From Paracoccus amoyensis (lineage in GTDB: Bacteria; Pseudomonadota; Alphaproteobacteria; Rhodobacterales; Rhodobacteraceae): DNA of 64,000 bases. Position 1 is the stretch's first letter. Every line of letters starts with the position of its first letter. The DNA lies in assembly GCF_014490725.1 (NCBI RefSeq), contig NZ_JACOQL010000006.1:17889-81888 (forward strand), read 5' to 3'. The notes under the pieces were generated by a model, which was not told where the DNA came from, ran no database searches, and saw only the letters and a program-made list of their open reading frames with translations. Both the position numbers and the translations under genes were made by a program. Shown here one piece after another: positions 23,838 to 33,457 of this stretch.

Positions 23838-24359
23838 ATGGATCATTCTGATCGACACAAGAGCCACGGAAGCATGAGCGGCGGAAGCTATGGCCGTTTC
23901 GCGGCGATGATCGCTACCTCGACGATGATCATGTTCGGGCTGATGTATCTGAACACCTGGGCGATGGATCATGTCTTTTTCAGCCAGACCCGGATGTGGA
24001 TGGCGCTGTATATGGGCGGCGCCATGGCTCTGATCATGTTGGCCTTCATGCTGGGGATGTACCGCAATCCGCGTGCCAATTTGATCGTCGCGGGCCTTTC
24101 AATTCTGGCATTTGCCCTCGGCCTGTTTCTGGTTCGCAGTCAGGCAACGGTCGACGACACCGCCTGGATGAAGGCGATGATTCCGCATCACTCGATTGCG
24201 ATCCTGACATCCACCCGTGCCGATATCTCGGATCCTCGTGTGCGGGCGCTGGCGGACAGCATCATCGAGGCCCAGACGCTGGAAATCGCCGAGATGAAGG
24301 CGCTGATCGCCGATCTGGAAGGCGGACCTGCGGCGACGCCAGAGGTAGATGGGCGCTGA
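23838..24359 (+). CDS. DUF305 protein with four-helix membrane part
   Basis: A 173-aa protein. Residues 20-100 form three or four transmembrane helices (AMIATSTMIMFGLMYL, MALYMGGAMALIMLAFMLG, LIVAGLSILAFALGLFLV). The C-terminal DUF305-like region has MIPHHSIAI and EAQTLEIAEMKAL; the HH of MIPHH is characteristic. The His-rich start (MDHSDRHKSHGSMSGG) may bind metal. DUF305 proteins are linked to copper and silver stress. It follows the DsbA-like gene with AAAGGA upstream. Confidence 0.85.
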   Translation: MDHSDRHKSHGSMSGGSYGRFAAMIATSTMIMFGLMYLNTWAMDHVFFSQTRMWMALYMGGAMALIMLAFMLGMYRNPRANLIVAGLSILAFALGLFLVRSQATVDDTAWMKAMIPHHSIAILTSTRADISDPRVRALADSIIEAQTLEIAEMKALIADLEGGPAATPEVDGR

Positions 24360-24413
24360 ACTCGCTGCATTTACCACATTCTCTCAAGTTAGAAATAAAT
24401 GAGGAGCAATCAC

Positions 24414-25064
24414 ATGCTGACACGCAGACATTTCATTCGGACGACAACCGCCCTGTTCTCGGCTGCCGCTGCCAATCCGTTAATGGCATCGACCTGGCCC
24501 GACGCGACGCAGAAGGCCGCCTGGGATGCCGAGGTGGAAGCCGGTGGCCCCAATCCCTGGGGTCTGCATCCGCGCTTCCTGCCGCAGCGGATCGTCGCGA
24601 ATGATGGTCTGGTGCCGGGCGATATTCATGTCGATGCCGTGGCAAGATACCTTTACCACATCGAAGAGGGTGGCACGGCGATGCGCTACGGCGTCGCTAT
24701 CGGCCGGGGCGATCTGTATGAGCCGGGCACCTATACGATCAAGCGCAAGGTCGAATGGCCGCACTGGACCCCGACACGGAACATGATCAAGCGCGAGCCC
24801 GAGATCTATGCGCAATTTGAGGGTGGCGTCGAGCCCGGCCCCCAGAACGCGCTGGGTTCGCGCGCGCTTTACCTCTACCTCGGCGACCGCGATACCTATC
24901 TGCGCATTCACGGTACGCCGTTTCCGACCTCGATCGGCAGCCGCGCCAGTTCCGGCTGCGTCCGCATGGTCATGGCCCATATCAACGGGCTCTACCCGCG
25001 GGTCCAGATCGGTTCGACCGCCTATCTCTATTCACCGGAAGGCAGCGTGACGGCGATAAGCTAG
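24414..25064 (+). CDS. L,D-transpeptidase (YkuD domain), Tat-exported
   Basis: Start ATG 24414 (MLTRRHFIRTTTALF) follows GAGGAG and gives a twin-arginine signal. The YkuD core shows YLYLGDRDTYLRIHGTPFPTSIGSRASSGCVRM with the catalytic His/Cys pair in the HG..SSGCVRM motif. It would make 3-3 cross-links or attach proteins to peptidoglycan. In the copper cluster it probably reinforces the envelope. About 216 aa. Confidence 0.9.
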   Translation: MLTRRHFIRTTTALFSAAAANPLMASTWPDATQKAAWDAEVEAGGPNPWGLHPRFLPQRIVANDGLVPGDIHVDAVARYLYHIEEGGTAMRYGVAIGRGDLYEPGTYTIKRKVEWPHWTPTRNMIKREPEIYAQFEGGVEPGPQNALGSRALYLYLGDRDTYLRIHGTPFPTSIGSRASSGCVRMVMAHINGLYPRVQIGSTAYLYSPEGSVTAIS

Positions 25065-25092
25065 TCTGCTGCCCTCCGGCGATCCTGATGGG

Positions 25093-25365
25093 TCAGACCG
25101 GTTTTGCGTTGCAGATTTGGTTGCCATTCGCGGCCCGCAGCGGCACCAGCGTCGTTTCGACCGGACCTGCGTGGTAGTACCAATAGCAGTCATCCGCCGG
25201 GTCGAGGCGCGCCGTGGTCAGGTCCTGGTTAGGGCCGGCAATGGCGACGACCTCGTTCGGGATCGGATAGGGCGAGGCTTCCTCGGCGGCGATATCGGGC
25301 CTCTGGGCCGCGCATCCGGCAAGGACAAGCAGCGTCAGGGCGATTGCGGCGGTTCTTATCTGCAT
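25093..25365 (-). CDS. Small lipoprotein, unknown function
   Basis: MQIRTAAIALTLLVLAGCAAQ carries a lipobox LAGC. The mature part is short, with two cysteines (DDCYWYYHAG, NQICNAKPV) that may form a disulfide. I do not recognise the family. It is the last gene of the leftward csoR-led cluster, 40 bases after the cytochrome c gene. Confidence 0.7.
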   Translation of the reverse strand: MQIRTAAIALTLLVLAGCAAQRPDIAAEEASPYPIPNEVVAIAGPNQDLTTARLDPADDCYWYYHAGPVETTLVPLRAANGNQICNAKPV

Positions 25366-25404
25366 TGGGAAACTCCTAGGCTATGGTGGTGACGCGCCGG
25401 GAGG

Positions 25405-25860
25405 TCATGGCGCGCTGTCCTTGGTGATGCGGCTCTGGATCGCGCGCTCGCGTTCCGGCCAGGTGGATTTGATATAGGCCAGAACGGCGGTAATCTCGGC
25501 ATCGCTCATGACATCAGTAAAGCCGGGCATGTCGCTTTCATAGCCATCGCCGACCACGGCGGCGGTGCCGTCGCGGATGATGCGTTCCAGAAGCGCGTCG
25601 GCATGATGCCATGTGTGGCCGGTCTCGTCATGCGGTGGCGCCGGATAGCGGCCATTTGCGAGCGGGGTCTGCCAGTCCGGCTGGCCCTCCAGATCGGCGC
25701 CGTGGCATGTGGCGCAGTTTTCGGCGTAGAGCCGCTGGCCGAGCGCGATGACGGCCTGATCCTGCGTGGATGGTTCAGTGGCCCCGCTGCCGCGCCATAG
25801 TATCAGGATCGCAGCGGCCAGACCGGCCGCTGCGACGAGGATGAGTGCGTTGCGCGTCAT
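25405..25860 (-). CDS. Class I cytochrome c, membrane-anchored
   Basis: A 151-aa protein with N-terminal anchor MTRNALILVAAAGLAAAILILW. Heme binding is CATCH, with a possible axial Met in DMPGFTDVMSDAEITAVLAYIKSTWP, the usual C-terminal region of monoheme cytochromes. The region around GHTWHHADALLERIIRDG is common in copper/cytochrome redox proteins. It may accept electrons during periplasmic metal redox. It follows the DUF411 gene by three bases. Confidence 0.9.
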   Translation of the reverse strand: MTRNALILVAAAGLAAAILILWRGSGATEPSTQDQAVIALGQRLYAENCATCHGADLEGQPDWQTPLANGRYPAPPHDETGHTWHHADALLERIIRDGTAAVVGDGYESDMPGFTDVMSDAEITAVLAYIKSTWPERERAIQSRITKDSAP

Positions 25861-25863
25861 CTG

Positions 25864-26343
25864 CTACCCGTCCAGCGGAAAGGCGCGCCCATCGCCGGCA
25901 ATGCCGCCCCAGGCGATGACCTCGGCGGTGGCCTCGACCCCGCCGCCCATTCCCGGCGATCCGGCGGGCATCCCCGGCACGGCGATTCCGGTAATATCGG
26001 GGCGCTGTTCCAGAAGCTGCCTGATGGCCGCGAAGGGCACATGGCCCTCGACGATATAGCCGCCAATCCGGGTCGTGTGGCAGGACCACAGGTTTTCGGG
26101 CACAGCGGCGTCACGCTTCATGCCGACATAATCGCTGGTTTCGGTCGTCTCGACCTCGAACCCCGCCTCGATGGCCAGATCGGCCCAGGCGCCGCAGCAG
26201 CCGCAGCCGGGGTCCTTGGTGATGCTCAGCAGGTTCGGCTTTTCGTCCGAGCCGGTGGCGGCAAAGGCAAGGGTAGAGGTTGTCGACAGCATCGCCGCGA
26301 CCGCCAGGATCGCCCCGCGACGCGAGAAATTGGGATTGCTCAT
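25864..26343 (-). CDS. DUF411 metal-binding protein
   Basis: MSNPNFSRRGAILAVAAMLSTTSTLAFA is a Tat-type signal. The DUF411 core is TKDPGCGCCGAWADLAIEAGF, VGMKRDAAVPENLWSCHTTRIGGYIVEGHVP and AVPGMPAGSPGM. The CGCC and SCHT cysteines and Met-rich PGMPxGSPGM loop suggest Cu/Ag binding in the periplasm. It is co-oriented with cytochrome c and the csoR unit. Confidence 0.9.
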   Translation of the reverse strand: MSNPNFSRRGAILAVAAMLSTTSTLAFAATGSDEKPNLLSITKDPGCGCCGAWADLAIEAGFEVETTETSDYVGMKRDAAVPENLWSCHTTRIGGYIVEGHVPFAAIRQLLEQRPDITGIAVPGMPAGSPGMGGGVEATAEVIAWGGIAGDGRAFPLDG

Positions 26344-26437
26344 ATCTGATGTCCTTCAGGATATTGCGCGCCGTAGGGGCATTCGCCCCTCTCGTGGCGC
26401 AATTGATCAGCTTGCAGGCCCATCGGGCCAGGCGGCG

Positions 26438-26761
26438 TCAGAGAGCAACGGGTCGCGGAGGGGGCAGCGGCAAACGCGGCCTGGCGGATTTCATATCCTG
26501 CAACGCGGGAATGTGCCGGATGCGGCGTGGCAAACGGGCCGCGTTCGGCGTGACTTCGGCATGGCCGATGGCGGCACAGGCTGTGCAGTCGCCATGCTGA
26601 GAGTCCGGCTGTGGGGTACAGCATTCATGCGCGGCCGGCGGCACGGATGTTTCGGCTATCGAGGCCGTCTGCGACGCTTCCGCCGTTGCGGCGCCGGTCA
26701 GGGCCAGCGGCATCGTCACCGCCAGCATGACAGCAAGCAGGGCCGACAGCAGGAACCGCAT
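26438..26761 (-). CDS. Small Cys-rich exported protein (DUF2946-like appearance)
   Basis: MRFLLSALLAVMLAVTMPLALTGA is a signal/membrane segment. The rest contains HECCTPQPDSQHGDCTACAAIGH, a Cys/His cluster, then a basic tail. It resembles small metal-responsive proteins of copper islands (DUF2946 style), but the assignment is tentative. Its ATG overlaps the csoR stop by one base, so the two are probably translated together. Confidence 0.6.
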   Translation of the reverse strand: MRFLLSALLAVMLAVTMPLALTGAATAEASQTASIAETSVPPAAHECCTPQPDSQHGDCTACAAIGHAEVTPNAARLPRRIRHIPALQDMKSARPRLPLPPPRPVAL

Positions 26762-27042
26762 CAGTCGCGCACCTTGTCCATCAATTCAACCACCTCACGG
26801 AACATCACCCTCTGCCGGTCCTGATCGCCAGATTGGATCGCGTCTTCCATGCAGCTTCGCGCATGATCCTCGATCAACAGGCGCTCGACCCCGCGCAGGG
26901 CCGAGCGGATGGCGGCGGTCTGGTTCAGGATATCGACGCAATAGCGCCCGTCCTCGACCATGCGCGACACGCCCTGCACCTGACCGTTCAGGCGGGAAAG
27001 CCGCTTCAGGATCGCGTCTCGGTTCTGCTTGTCATGCGCCAA
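26761..27042 (-). CDS. csoR: CsoR/FrmR-family metal-sensing repressor
   Basis: A 93-aa four-helix protein: NRDAILKRLSRLNGQVQGVSRMVEDGRYCVDILNQ. The predicted ligands are Cys35, His60 and Cys64 (YCVD, EDHARSC), the C-H-C set of copper-sensing CsoR proteins. It represses when metal-free. It is divergent from the Cu-ATPase, with two operator-like dyads in the shared 100-base promoter. Copper is the most likely inducer given the neighbours; another metal of the family is possible. Confidence 0.9.
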   Translation of the reverse strand: MAHDKQNRDAILKRLSRLNGQVQGVSRMVEDGRYCVDILNQTAAIRSALRGVERLLIEDHARSCMEDAIQSGDQDRQRVMFREVVELMDKVRD

Positions 27043-27076
27043 GGAGGGCTCCGAACTTCAACATCTGCAGCTTGTG

Positions 27077-27127
27077 CTATACCCTCAAGGGGTATAGAGC
27101 AAGTCTGATATACCCCCTATAGGTATC
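27077..27127. promoter_or_regulatory. Tandem CsoR-type operators in the csoR/copA promoter
   Basis: Two dyads lie between the divergent genes. CTATACCC-TCAAG-GGGTATAG (27077-27097) is a perfect 8-base-arm repeat. GATATACC-CCCTA-TAGGTATC (27107-27127) is similar with one mismatch per arm. Both have the A/T ends plus G/C tract typical of CsoR/RcnR sites. The second overlaps the region just before the ATPase start, so both genes are probably repressed. Confidence 0.65.
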
Positions 27128-27142
27128 TGCCGGGAGAGAGTC

Positions 27143-29506
27143 ATGGACCACAAGCACGATCATTCGCATAGGCAGCACGATCACGGGACACACGGTGGCG
27201 CACCGGCACAGGCTGATCCCGGTAAGGCCATCGACCCGGTTTGCGGCATGCAGGTGACGATCAAGCCCGAGGCACGCCAGCGCGACTATGAGGGACAGAT
27301 CTTCTATTTCTGCTCGGACGGTTGCCAGTCGAAGTTCGACGGCGATCCGTGGTTCTACGCCTCGGGCGCGGCGGTCAAGGTCGAAAAATCCGCCCCGGCA
27401 GGCACGCAGTGGACCTGCCCGATGCATCCCGAGATCGTCCGCGACGAACCTGGCGCCTGCCCGATCTGCGGCATGGCCTTGGAGCCGATGATTCCCTCGG
27501 ACGAGCCCAGCCATGAACTGACCGATTTTACCCGGCGGCTCTGGGTCAGCGTGGCCGCCGCCGTGCCGCTGTTGATCCTGACCATGGGCGAGATGGTGGG
27601 CATTCCGGTCCGCGACTGGATCGGGCACCGCACCGCCGCTTGGCTGGAATTCCTGCTGGCTACGCCCATCGTGCTGTGGGCGGCGCGGCCCTTCTTTCAG
27701 CGCGGGCTGGATTCCTTCAAAAACCGCTCGCCGAACATGTGGACGCTGATCTCGCTGGGGGTCGGCGCGGCCTATCTCTATTCGCTGTTTGCGACCTTCC
27801 TGCCGGGCATCTTTCCCGAAGAATACCGGATGGGCGGCATGGTCGGCACCTATTACGAGGCTGCCGTGGTCATCGTTGCCCTGGTCTTTGTCGGACAGGT
27901 TCTGGAACTCAGGGCGCGGGAACGCACCGGCGATGCGATCCGGGCGCTGATGGATCTGGCACCCAAGACGGCGCGGCGCATCCTGCCCGATGGCAGCGAA
28001 TATGACGCGCCGCTGGAAAACATCGTGGCCGGGGATCTCTTGCGCGTGCGTCCCGGAGACAGCGTGCCGGTGGATGGCGAGGTGGTCGAGGGGCGGTCGT
28101 CCTTAGACGAAAGCATGATCACGGGCGAGCCGGTGCCGGTCGAGAAGGTGCAGGGCGATCGCGTGACCGGCGGCACGATCAACAAGAACGGGACGCTGGC
28201 GATCCGCGCCACAGATGTCGGCGCCGATACGGTTCTGTCGCAGATCGTCCAGATGGTGGCCGGGGCGCGGCGGTCCAAGGCGCCGATTCAGGGGCTGGCT
28301 GATCGGGTCTCGGCAATCTTCGTGCCGGCGGTGGTGGTGATCGCCATCGCGGCCTTTGTCGTCTGGCTGATCTTCGGTCCCAGCCCGTCCTATGTCTTTG
28401 CCGTCGCATCTGCGGTCTCGGTGCTGATCATTGCCTGTCCCTGTGCGCTTGGGCTGGCGACGCCGATTTCCATCACCACGGCAGCGGGACGCGGCGCGCA
28501 GGCCGGCGTGCTGGTCAAGAATGCCGAGGCGCTGGAACTGATGGCCGATGTCGATACGCTGATCGTCGACAAGACCGGCACGCTGACCGAAGGCAAGCCT
28601 GCACTGACCGATGTGACCAGCTTCGGCGATGTGCCCGAGGATGAGTTGCTGGCCGCCGCCGCCGCGCTGGAACGCGCCTCCGAACACCCGCTGGCCGAGG
28701 CAATCGTCGAGGGTGCCAAGGCGCGTGGGCTGAGCCTTGGCAATGGCGAGGAGTTCGAGGCCGTAACCGGCAAGGGGGTGATTGGCAAGGTCGATGGACG
28801 CGATGTGGCGCTTGGCAATAACGCGCTGATGACGTCGCTTGGCATCGACTGCGACACGGGCGAGGAGACCGCCGACCGCCTGCGCGGCGAGGGCAAGACG
28901 GCGATGTTCGTGGCGCTGGATGGCAGGCTGGCGGGGCTTGTCGCCGTTGCCGACCCGATCAAGCCAACGGCCGAGGCGGCGATACGTGACCTGCATGATC
29001 TGGGAATCAAGGTGATCATGGCAACCGGCGACAATGAACGCACGGCGCTGGCCGTGGCCAGCCGGTTGGGCATCGACGAGGTCCGCGCCGGGATGCTGCC
29101 CGAGGGTAAGAAGGACCTGATCGACGGGCTGCGCGGCAAGGGGGACAAGGTCGCCATGGCGGGCGACGGGGTGAATGATGCGCCAGCCCTTGCGGCGGCG
29201 GATGTGGGCATCGCAATGGGCACCGGCGCCGATGTGGCGGTCGAAAGCGCCGGGCTGACCCTGCTGGGCGGCGATCTGACCGGCATCGTCCGCGCCCGCA
29301 AGCTTGCCGTGGCCACCATGCGCAATATCCGCCAGAACCTGTTCTTCGCCTTCATCTACAACGCCGCCGGCATCCCGGTGGCGGCGGGGCTGCTCTATCC
29401 GATCTTTGGCCTTCTTCTGTCGCCGATGATCGCGGCGGCGGCCATGTCGCTGTCCTCGGTGTCCGTCATCGCCAACGCGCTACGGCTGAAACGGGTCGAT
29501 CTGTGA
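27143..29506 (+). CDS. copA: Copper-type P1B ATPase with N-terminal YHS and metal-binding modules
   Basis: A 787-aa heavy-metal ATPase. His-rich start ([17 protein letters not shown]), a YHS domain ([20 protein letters not shown]), then a heavy-metal-binding motif ([22 protein letters not shown]). The core has transmembrane CPC in [13 protein letters not shown], phosphorylation site [10 protein letters not shown] and hinge [13 protein letters not shown] plus this N-terminus indicates Cu(I)/Ag export. It is divergent from csoR, whose operators are upstream. Length is at the long end for CopA because of the extra domains. Confidence 0.93.
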   Translation: MDHKHDHSHRQHDHGTHGGAPAQADPGKAIDPVCGMQVTIKPEARQRDYEGQIFYFCSDGCQSKFDGDPWFYASGAAVKVEKSAPAGTQWTCPMHPEIVRDEPGACPICGMALEPMIPSDEPSHELTDFTRRLWVSVAAAVPLLILTMGEMVGIPVRDWIGHRTAAWLEFLLATPIVLWAARPFFQRGLDSFKNRSPNMWTLISLGVGAAYLYSLFATFLPGIFPEEYRMGGMVGTYYEAAVVIVALVFVGQVLELRARERTGDAIRALMDLAPKTARRILPDGSEYDAPLENIVAGDLLRVRPGDSVPVDGEVVEGRSSLDESMITGEPVPVEKVQGDRVTGGTINKNGTLAIRATDVGADTVLSQIVQMVAGARRSKAPIQGLADRVSAIFVPAVVVIAIAAFVVWLIFGPSPSYVFAVASAVSVLIIACPCALGLATPISITTAAGRGAQAGVLVKNAEALELMADVDTLIVDKTGTLTEGKPALTDVTSFGDVPEDELLAAAAALERASEHPLAEAIVEGAKARGLSLGNGEEFEAVTGKGVIGKVDGRDVALGNNALMTSLGIDCDTGEETADRLRGEGKTAMFVALDGRLAGLVAVADPIKPTAEAAIRDLHDLGIKVIMATGDNERTALAVASRLGIDEVRAGMLPEGKKDLIDGLRGKGDKVAMAGDGVNDAPALAAADVGIAMGTGADVAVESAGLTLLGGDLTGIVRARKLAVATMRNIRQNLFFAFIYNAAGIPVAAGLLYPIFGLLLSPMIAAAAMSLSSVSVIANALRLKRVDL

Positions 29507-29984
29507 CACAGCAGGCCATGTAACATTGCAAAGACAGCATTGCGAAGATCTGAAACTCCCACCATCAGTGGCGCCTATGCTCGACATAGTTGCAATACTT
29601 GGCCTTTGACCAAGGTTTCCCCCTCCCCGTTGAGTTCATGTGTCGCGCTCGATTTGGGCGGCGCCGATTGCATTGAAGCCGTTCCCGCCTCACTTGAGGG
29701 GACTTGATCCCGGTACTGGCCGCCATCCCGTTCGCCTGCCGCTGTGGCTGGAGGAGTTGATGAAGTTCACCCTGCTGACCCGCGACCGGGCTGACTATCC
29801 TGTTGATCGCTTCTCCGAGCGCAAGGAAAGCGCGGAGGCCCTGACGCGGCGGGTCAATCTCTCGGCCTCGACCTAGTGCACACTGCGACCGGTGGACGCA
29901 GAAGTCCGCAGGGGTGAGCCTGCGCGAATGGATGGAGTGGCCCGATCAGGCTGCGTCATAAAAACTTCACTGGACAGCATTGTT
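29507..29984. other. Intergenic region between copper and arsenic modules
   Basis: About 480 bases without a convincing gene. A 38-codon stretch from about 29761 (MKFTLLTRDRADYPVDRFSER) has codon-like composition and could be the tail of a decayed gene, but has no recognisable partner. No hairpin with a T tract was found after the ATPase stop. Confidence 0.4.
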
Positions 29985-30004
29985 AATTCCTGTATTCCGG
30001 AATT
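29985..30004. promoter_or_regulatory. ArsR-type operator just before the arsR-arsC start
   Basis: AATTCC (29985-29990) and GGAATT (29999-30004) form a 6-base-arm inverted repeat separated by eight bases. It ends directly at the ATG of the ArsR-ArsC fusion. Its position suggests autoregulation by the ArsR part. Confidence 0.5.
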
Positions 30005-30844
30005 ATGGAAAAAAACAGCGCCGCCCATGCATTCGCCACCCTCGGTCACCCTGACCGCCTCGCCGTCTTCAGGCTGCTGATGCGCTTTGCCCCGCGTGGC
30101 GTGCGCCCGACCGAGATTGCCGAGGCGCTAGGTCTGAAGGCCAATACGCTGTCGCACCATCTCTCGGACCTTGCGTCGGCAGGGCTCGCGAGTGTCGAAC
30201 GGCGAGGGCGGTCACTCTTCTACTCCGCGAACCGCCAACTCACCGAGGCGCTGATCGACTATCTCGCGCTAGACGTAGGCCGCGCCCGACCTGACCTCAT
30301 TTCTCCCTCCCTGTCGGCTCAGAAGGATCCCGCCATGGACGATACCGACTTCGACGTGCTCTTCATCTGTTCAGGAAATTCCGCCCGCTCGATCTTTGCC
30401 GAGGCCCTGTTGCGCGATCTTGGCAAAGGGAAGTTTCAGGCCTTTTCGGCCGGCACCCGCCCCAATACTGCGCTGAATCCCTTCGCGCTGGAGGTGCTTG
30501 AGCGAAATGGCCATGACACCTCAAGCTTGCGATCCAAGCATGTGTCCGAGTTCCAGCAGCCTGACTCCATCGTCATGGATTTCGTCTTTACAGTTTGCGA
30601 CACATCCGCCGCCGAGGAATGCCCGCCATGGCCCGGCCAGCCGATTACCGGCCATTGGGGCCTGCCGGACCCGGTAAAAGCCATGGGTACCGACGCCGAA
30701 AAGGCACTGGTATTCGCCCAGACCTATGGTGCGCTGCGTCGCAGGATCGAAACGTTCATTTCCTTGCCCTTCGCAACCCTTAACCGGCTATCGCTGCAAA
30801 ACCGCGTCGACGACATAGACACCGAAGCCCTCAAGGAAGACTGA
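30005..30844 (+). CDS. ArsR-family regulator fused to arsenate reductase (LMW-PTPase type)
   Basis: A 279-aa fusion. Residues 1-100 form a winged HTH ([51 protein letters not shown]). Residues about 115-250 form an arsenate reductase: [10 protein letters not shown] with Cys122 as nucleophile, then Cys198 and Cys206 in [14 protein letters not shown], the relay pair of the thioredoxin-coupled pI258 ArsC class. The HTH domain has no cysteine, so it lacks the usual As(III)-sensing thiols. It begins the arsenic operon, four bases before the GAPDH gene. Confidence 0.92.
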   Translation: MEKNSAAHAFATLGHPDRLAVFRLLMRFAPRGVRPTEIAEALGLKANTLSHHLSDLASAGLASVERRGRSLFYSANRQLTEALIDYLALDVGRARPDLISPSLSAQKDPAMDDTDFDVLFICSGNSARSIFAEALLRDLGKGKFQAFSAGTRPNTALNPFALEVLERNGHDTSSLRSKHVSEFQQPDSIVMDFVFTVCDTSAAEECPPWPGQPITGHWGLPDPVKAMGTDAEKALVFAQTYGALRRRIETFISLPFATLNRLSLQNRVDDIDTEALKED

Positions 30845-30848
30845 GATC

Positions 30849-31856
30849 ATGCCCCGTATCGCCCTCAACGGCCTTGGCCGGATCGGCAAACTTGTCTTGC
30901 GCGACCTTATCGATACAGGCGCAGGTGGCGACATCGTCCTGCTGAACGATCCTGTCGGCGACGCCGAACAGCACGCGTTGCTGATGGAGTTCGACTCGGT
31001 CCATGGTCGCTGGCGCACGCCGGTTGCCGCCGCCGAGGGTGCGCTGGAGTTGAACGGAAAACGCATCAGGCTGACCCATGAGAAGACCATCGAGGCTTTG
31101 CTGCTGGCAGAGCTTGGTGTCGATCTGGTGATCGATTGCACAGGCGTCTTCAAGACAGCGGCCAAGGTCGCGCCTTATTATGCCGCCGGGGTGAAGAAGG
31201 TCGTCGTCTCTGCCCCGGTCAAGGACGGCGGGGCGCTGAACCTTGTCTACGGTGTCAACCATGATCTTTACGACGGATCGCAGAACCTTGTGACGGCGGC
31301 CTCCTGCACGACGAACTGCCTCGCGCCGGTAGTCAAGGTGATCCACGAGAACCTTGGGATCAGGCATGGCTCGATCACCACGATCCACGACGTGACCAAC
31401 ACCCAGACCATCGTCGACCGCCCTGCCAAGGACATGCGCCGCGCGCGGTCCGCCCTGATGAACCTGATCCCGACAACCACAGGTTCGGCCACCGCGATCA
31501 CGCTGATCTATCCCGAACTGAAAGGCCGCCTGAACGGCCATGCCGTGCGCGTGCCGCTGCTGAACGCGTCACTGACCGACTGCGTGTTCGAGGTTGAGCG
31601 CGAAACAACCGCCGAAGAGGTCAACGCCCTGTTCAAAACCGCCGCCGAAGGGCCGCTGAAGGGCATTCTGGGGTTCGAGACGCGGCCGCTGGTGTCCTGC
31701 GATTTCACCAATGATCCTCGCTCGTCAATCATCGACGGGCCGTCGACCATGGTGATCAATGACACGCAGGTGAAAATCTACGCCTGGTATGACAACGAAT
31801 GGGGCTATTCCTGCCGACTGGCCGATATCGCCCGCATGGTTGCGGGAGCGATGTGA
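30849..31856 (+). CDS. ArsJ-associated glyceraldehyde-3-phosphate dehydrogenase
   Basis: A 335-aa GAPDH: N-terminal NAD fold [16 protein letters not shown], catalytic [11 protein letters not shown] and C-terminal [12 protein letters not shown]. In arsenic operons with arsJ this enzyme makes the unstable 1-arseno-3-phosphoglycerate from arsenate, which ArsJ exports. Absence of a second metabolic GAPDH nearby and direct linkage to arsJ support this specialised role. Its stop overlaps the arsJ start by four bases. Confidence 0.92.
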   Translation: MPRIALNGLGRIGKLVLRDLIDTGAGGDIVLLNDPVGDAEQHALLMEFDSVHGRWRTPVAAAEGALELNGKRIRLTHEKTIEALLLAELGVDLVIDCTGVFKTAAKVAPYYAAGVKKVVVSAPVKDGGALNLVYGVNHDLYDGSQNLVTAASCTTNCLAPVVKVIHENLGIRHGSITTIHDVTNTQTIVDRPAKDMRRARSALMNLIPTTTGSATAITLIYPELKGRLNGHAVRVPLLNASLTDCVFEVERETTAEEVNALFKTAAEGPLKGILGFETRPLVSCDFTNDPRSSIIDGPSTMVINDTQVKIYAWYDNEWGYSCRLADIARMVAGAM

Positions 31857-33112
31857 GCGACGTGACTGCCTCTGCGAACCCCTTGCGCGCCTATGCGGCG
31901 GTGACGGCGGCCTATTGGGCCTTCATGCTGTCGGATGGCGCGCTGCGGATGCTGGTCCTGTTGCATTTCAACGCGCTTGGCTTTTCGCCCGTGCAACTGG
32001 CCTGGCTTTTCCTACTTTATGAGGTCGCGGGCATCGTGACCAACCTTGCCGCAGGCTGGCTGGCGGCGCGGTTCGGCTTGGCGGCGACGCTTTACGGCGG
32101 GCTGTCGCTGCAGATCGGGGCGCTGGTCGCCCTGGCGCAGCTTGACCCGGCCTGGTCGGTTGCGGCCTCGGTCGCCTTCGTCATGGCGGTGCAGGGCGTC
32201 TCGGGCGTGGCCAAGGATCTGGCCAAGATGTCGTCGAAATCTGCGGTGAAACTGCTGGCCCCGACCGAGGACGGGGGGCTGTTCCGCTGGGTCGCGGCTC
32301 TGACCGGATCGAAGAATGCCGTCAAGGGTTTCGGCTTCTTCCTGGGTGCGGCGCTGTTTGGCCTTGCAGGGTTCGACGCCGCCGTCTGGGGCATGGCGGC
32401 GGTACTGGCGGTGATCTTGCTCGCGGTCGTGCTGTTTCTGCCTGCGGGTCTGCCCGGGCGGATGAAATCCGACGAAAGCTGGTCCGGCTGGCGGTCGAAG
32501 GACATCCGCGTCAACCGCCTGTCGCTGGCGCGCATGTTCCTGTTCGGGGCGCGCGATGTGTGGTTCGTCGTGGGCATCCCGGTCTATTTCCAGGCGGTGC
32601 TGTCGGACGGGACCGCCGAGGGACGGCGCGAGGCCTTTTTCCTTGTCGGCGGCTTCATGGCGCTCTGGATCATCGCCTATGGCGTTGTGCAGGGTTTCGC
32701 ACCGCGCCTGTTGGGGGGCAAAGGACAACCCGAGGCTGAGACGGTCAACAAGGCGGTCTTCTGGTCCGGTCTCCTCGTGCCGGTGCCGTTCGTGCTGGCC
32801 CTTGCCGCGTTGGTCGCGGGTGGACCCGCCCCTTGGCTTACAATTCTTCTGGTCGTGGGGCTTCTGGTCTTCGGCTTTATCTTCGCGGTGAATTCCTCCG
32901 TACATTCCTACCTGATCCTCGCCTTCGGATCGGCCGAGCGGATCACACGCGACGTGGGGTTCTATTATATGGCCAACGCTGCGGGCCGCTTGATCGGGAC
33001 TTTACTCTCGGGCGTCAGTTTTCAGCTTGGTGGGCTGCCGCTCTGCCTTGCGACCGCCGGGGTAATGGCGCTTGCCAGTTGGCTTGCCGCGCGTCGCCTC
33101 AGGCTCGTTTGA
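31853..33112 (+). CDS. arsJ: ArsJ, organoarsenical efflux permease (MFS)
   Basis: GTG 31853 overlaps the GAPDH stop (GTGA) and is preferred over the upstream in-frame ATG 31799, which lies inside GAPDH. About 419 aa with about 12 hydrophobic helices; conserved segments include [21 protein letters not shown] and [15 protein letters not shown], typical of ArsJ. It exports 1-arseno-3-phosphoglycerate, which hydrolyses outside. Operon with ArsR-ArsC and GAPDH is the canonical arrangement. Confidence 0.92.
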   Translation: MSDVTASANPLRAYAAVTAAYWAFMLSDGALRMLVLLHFNALGFSPVQLAWLFLLYEVAGIVTNLAAGWLAARFGLAATLYGGLSLQIGALVALAQLDPAWSVAASVAFVMAVQGVSGVAKDLAKMSSKSAVKLLAPTEDGGLFRWVAALTGSKNAVKGFGFFLGAALFGLAGFDAAVWGMAAVLAVILLAVVLFLPAGLPGRMKSDESWSGWRSKDIRVNRLSLARMFLFGARDVWFVVGIPVYFQAVLSDGTAEGRREAFFLVGGFMALWIIAYGVVQGFAPRLLGGKGQPEAETVNKAVFWSGLLVPVPFVLALAALVAGGPAPWLTILLVVGLLVFGFIFAVNSSVHSYLILAFGSAERITRDVGFYYMANAAGRLIGTLLSGVSFQLGGLPLCLATAGVMALASWLAARRLRLV

Positions 33113-33453
33113 TTGCTTGGAGCGCGCGCGTGGCCAGCGCGCCGATCCCGGCGGTCACATATAGCGCCCCGAGCCCCCAGACCGAAAGCGCCGTCCCGAA
33201 GATCAGCGGGGCGGCGGCCTGCAACAGTCGAGCCGGGGTCTTGAGCCAGCCGAGTCTCTGCCCGCACTCTGAGGCGTCGAACAGCGCCAACCAGCCCGAA
33301 AGCCGAGCGCGGCATAACAGTCGCGCCGTTTCGCCCACGAGAACAGCCAGACCGGCCGACCGGCCGCTTGCGCCGCCATGGCATTGCCGGAAAAAAAAGC
33401 ATGAGATAGGCGGAAAGCAGGGTCAGCGCCGCCCAACCGAAAGCGGAAATCAC
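33099..33453 (-). pseudogene. Remnant of an MFS transporter C-terminus
   Basis: Pieces of transporter-like sequence appear in more than one minus-strand frame: FGWAALTLLSAYLMLFF near 33440, then APLIFGTALSVWGLGALYVTAGIGALATRAL near 33110-33220. Together they look like the last helices of a major-facilitator protein with frameshifts. It lies between arsJ and the Zn/Cd ATPase and overlaps the end of arsJ by 14 bases. No intact reading frame is present. Confidence 0.5.
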
Positions 33454-33457
33454 GGCG

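Noticed and set aside
31799..31852. Longer arsJ start at ATG 31799
   Set aside because: It would lie inside the conserved GAPDH C-terminus; GTG 31853 overlapping the GAPDH stop fits coupled translation.
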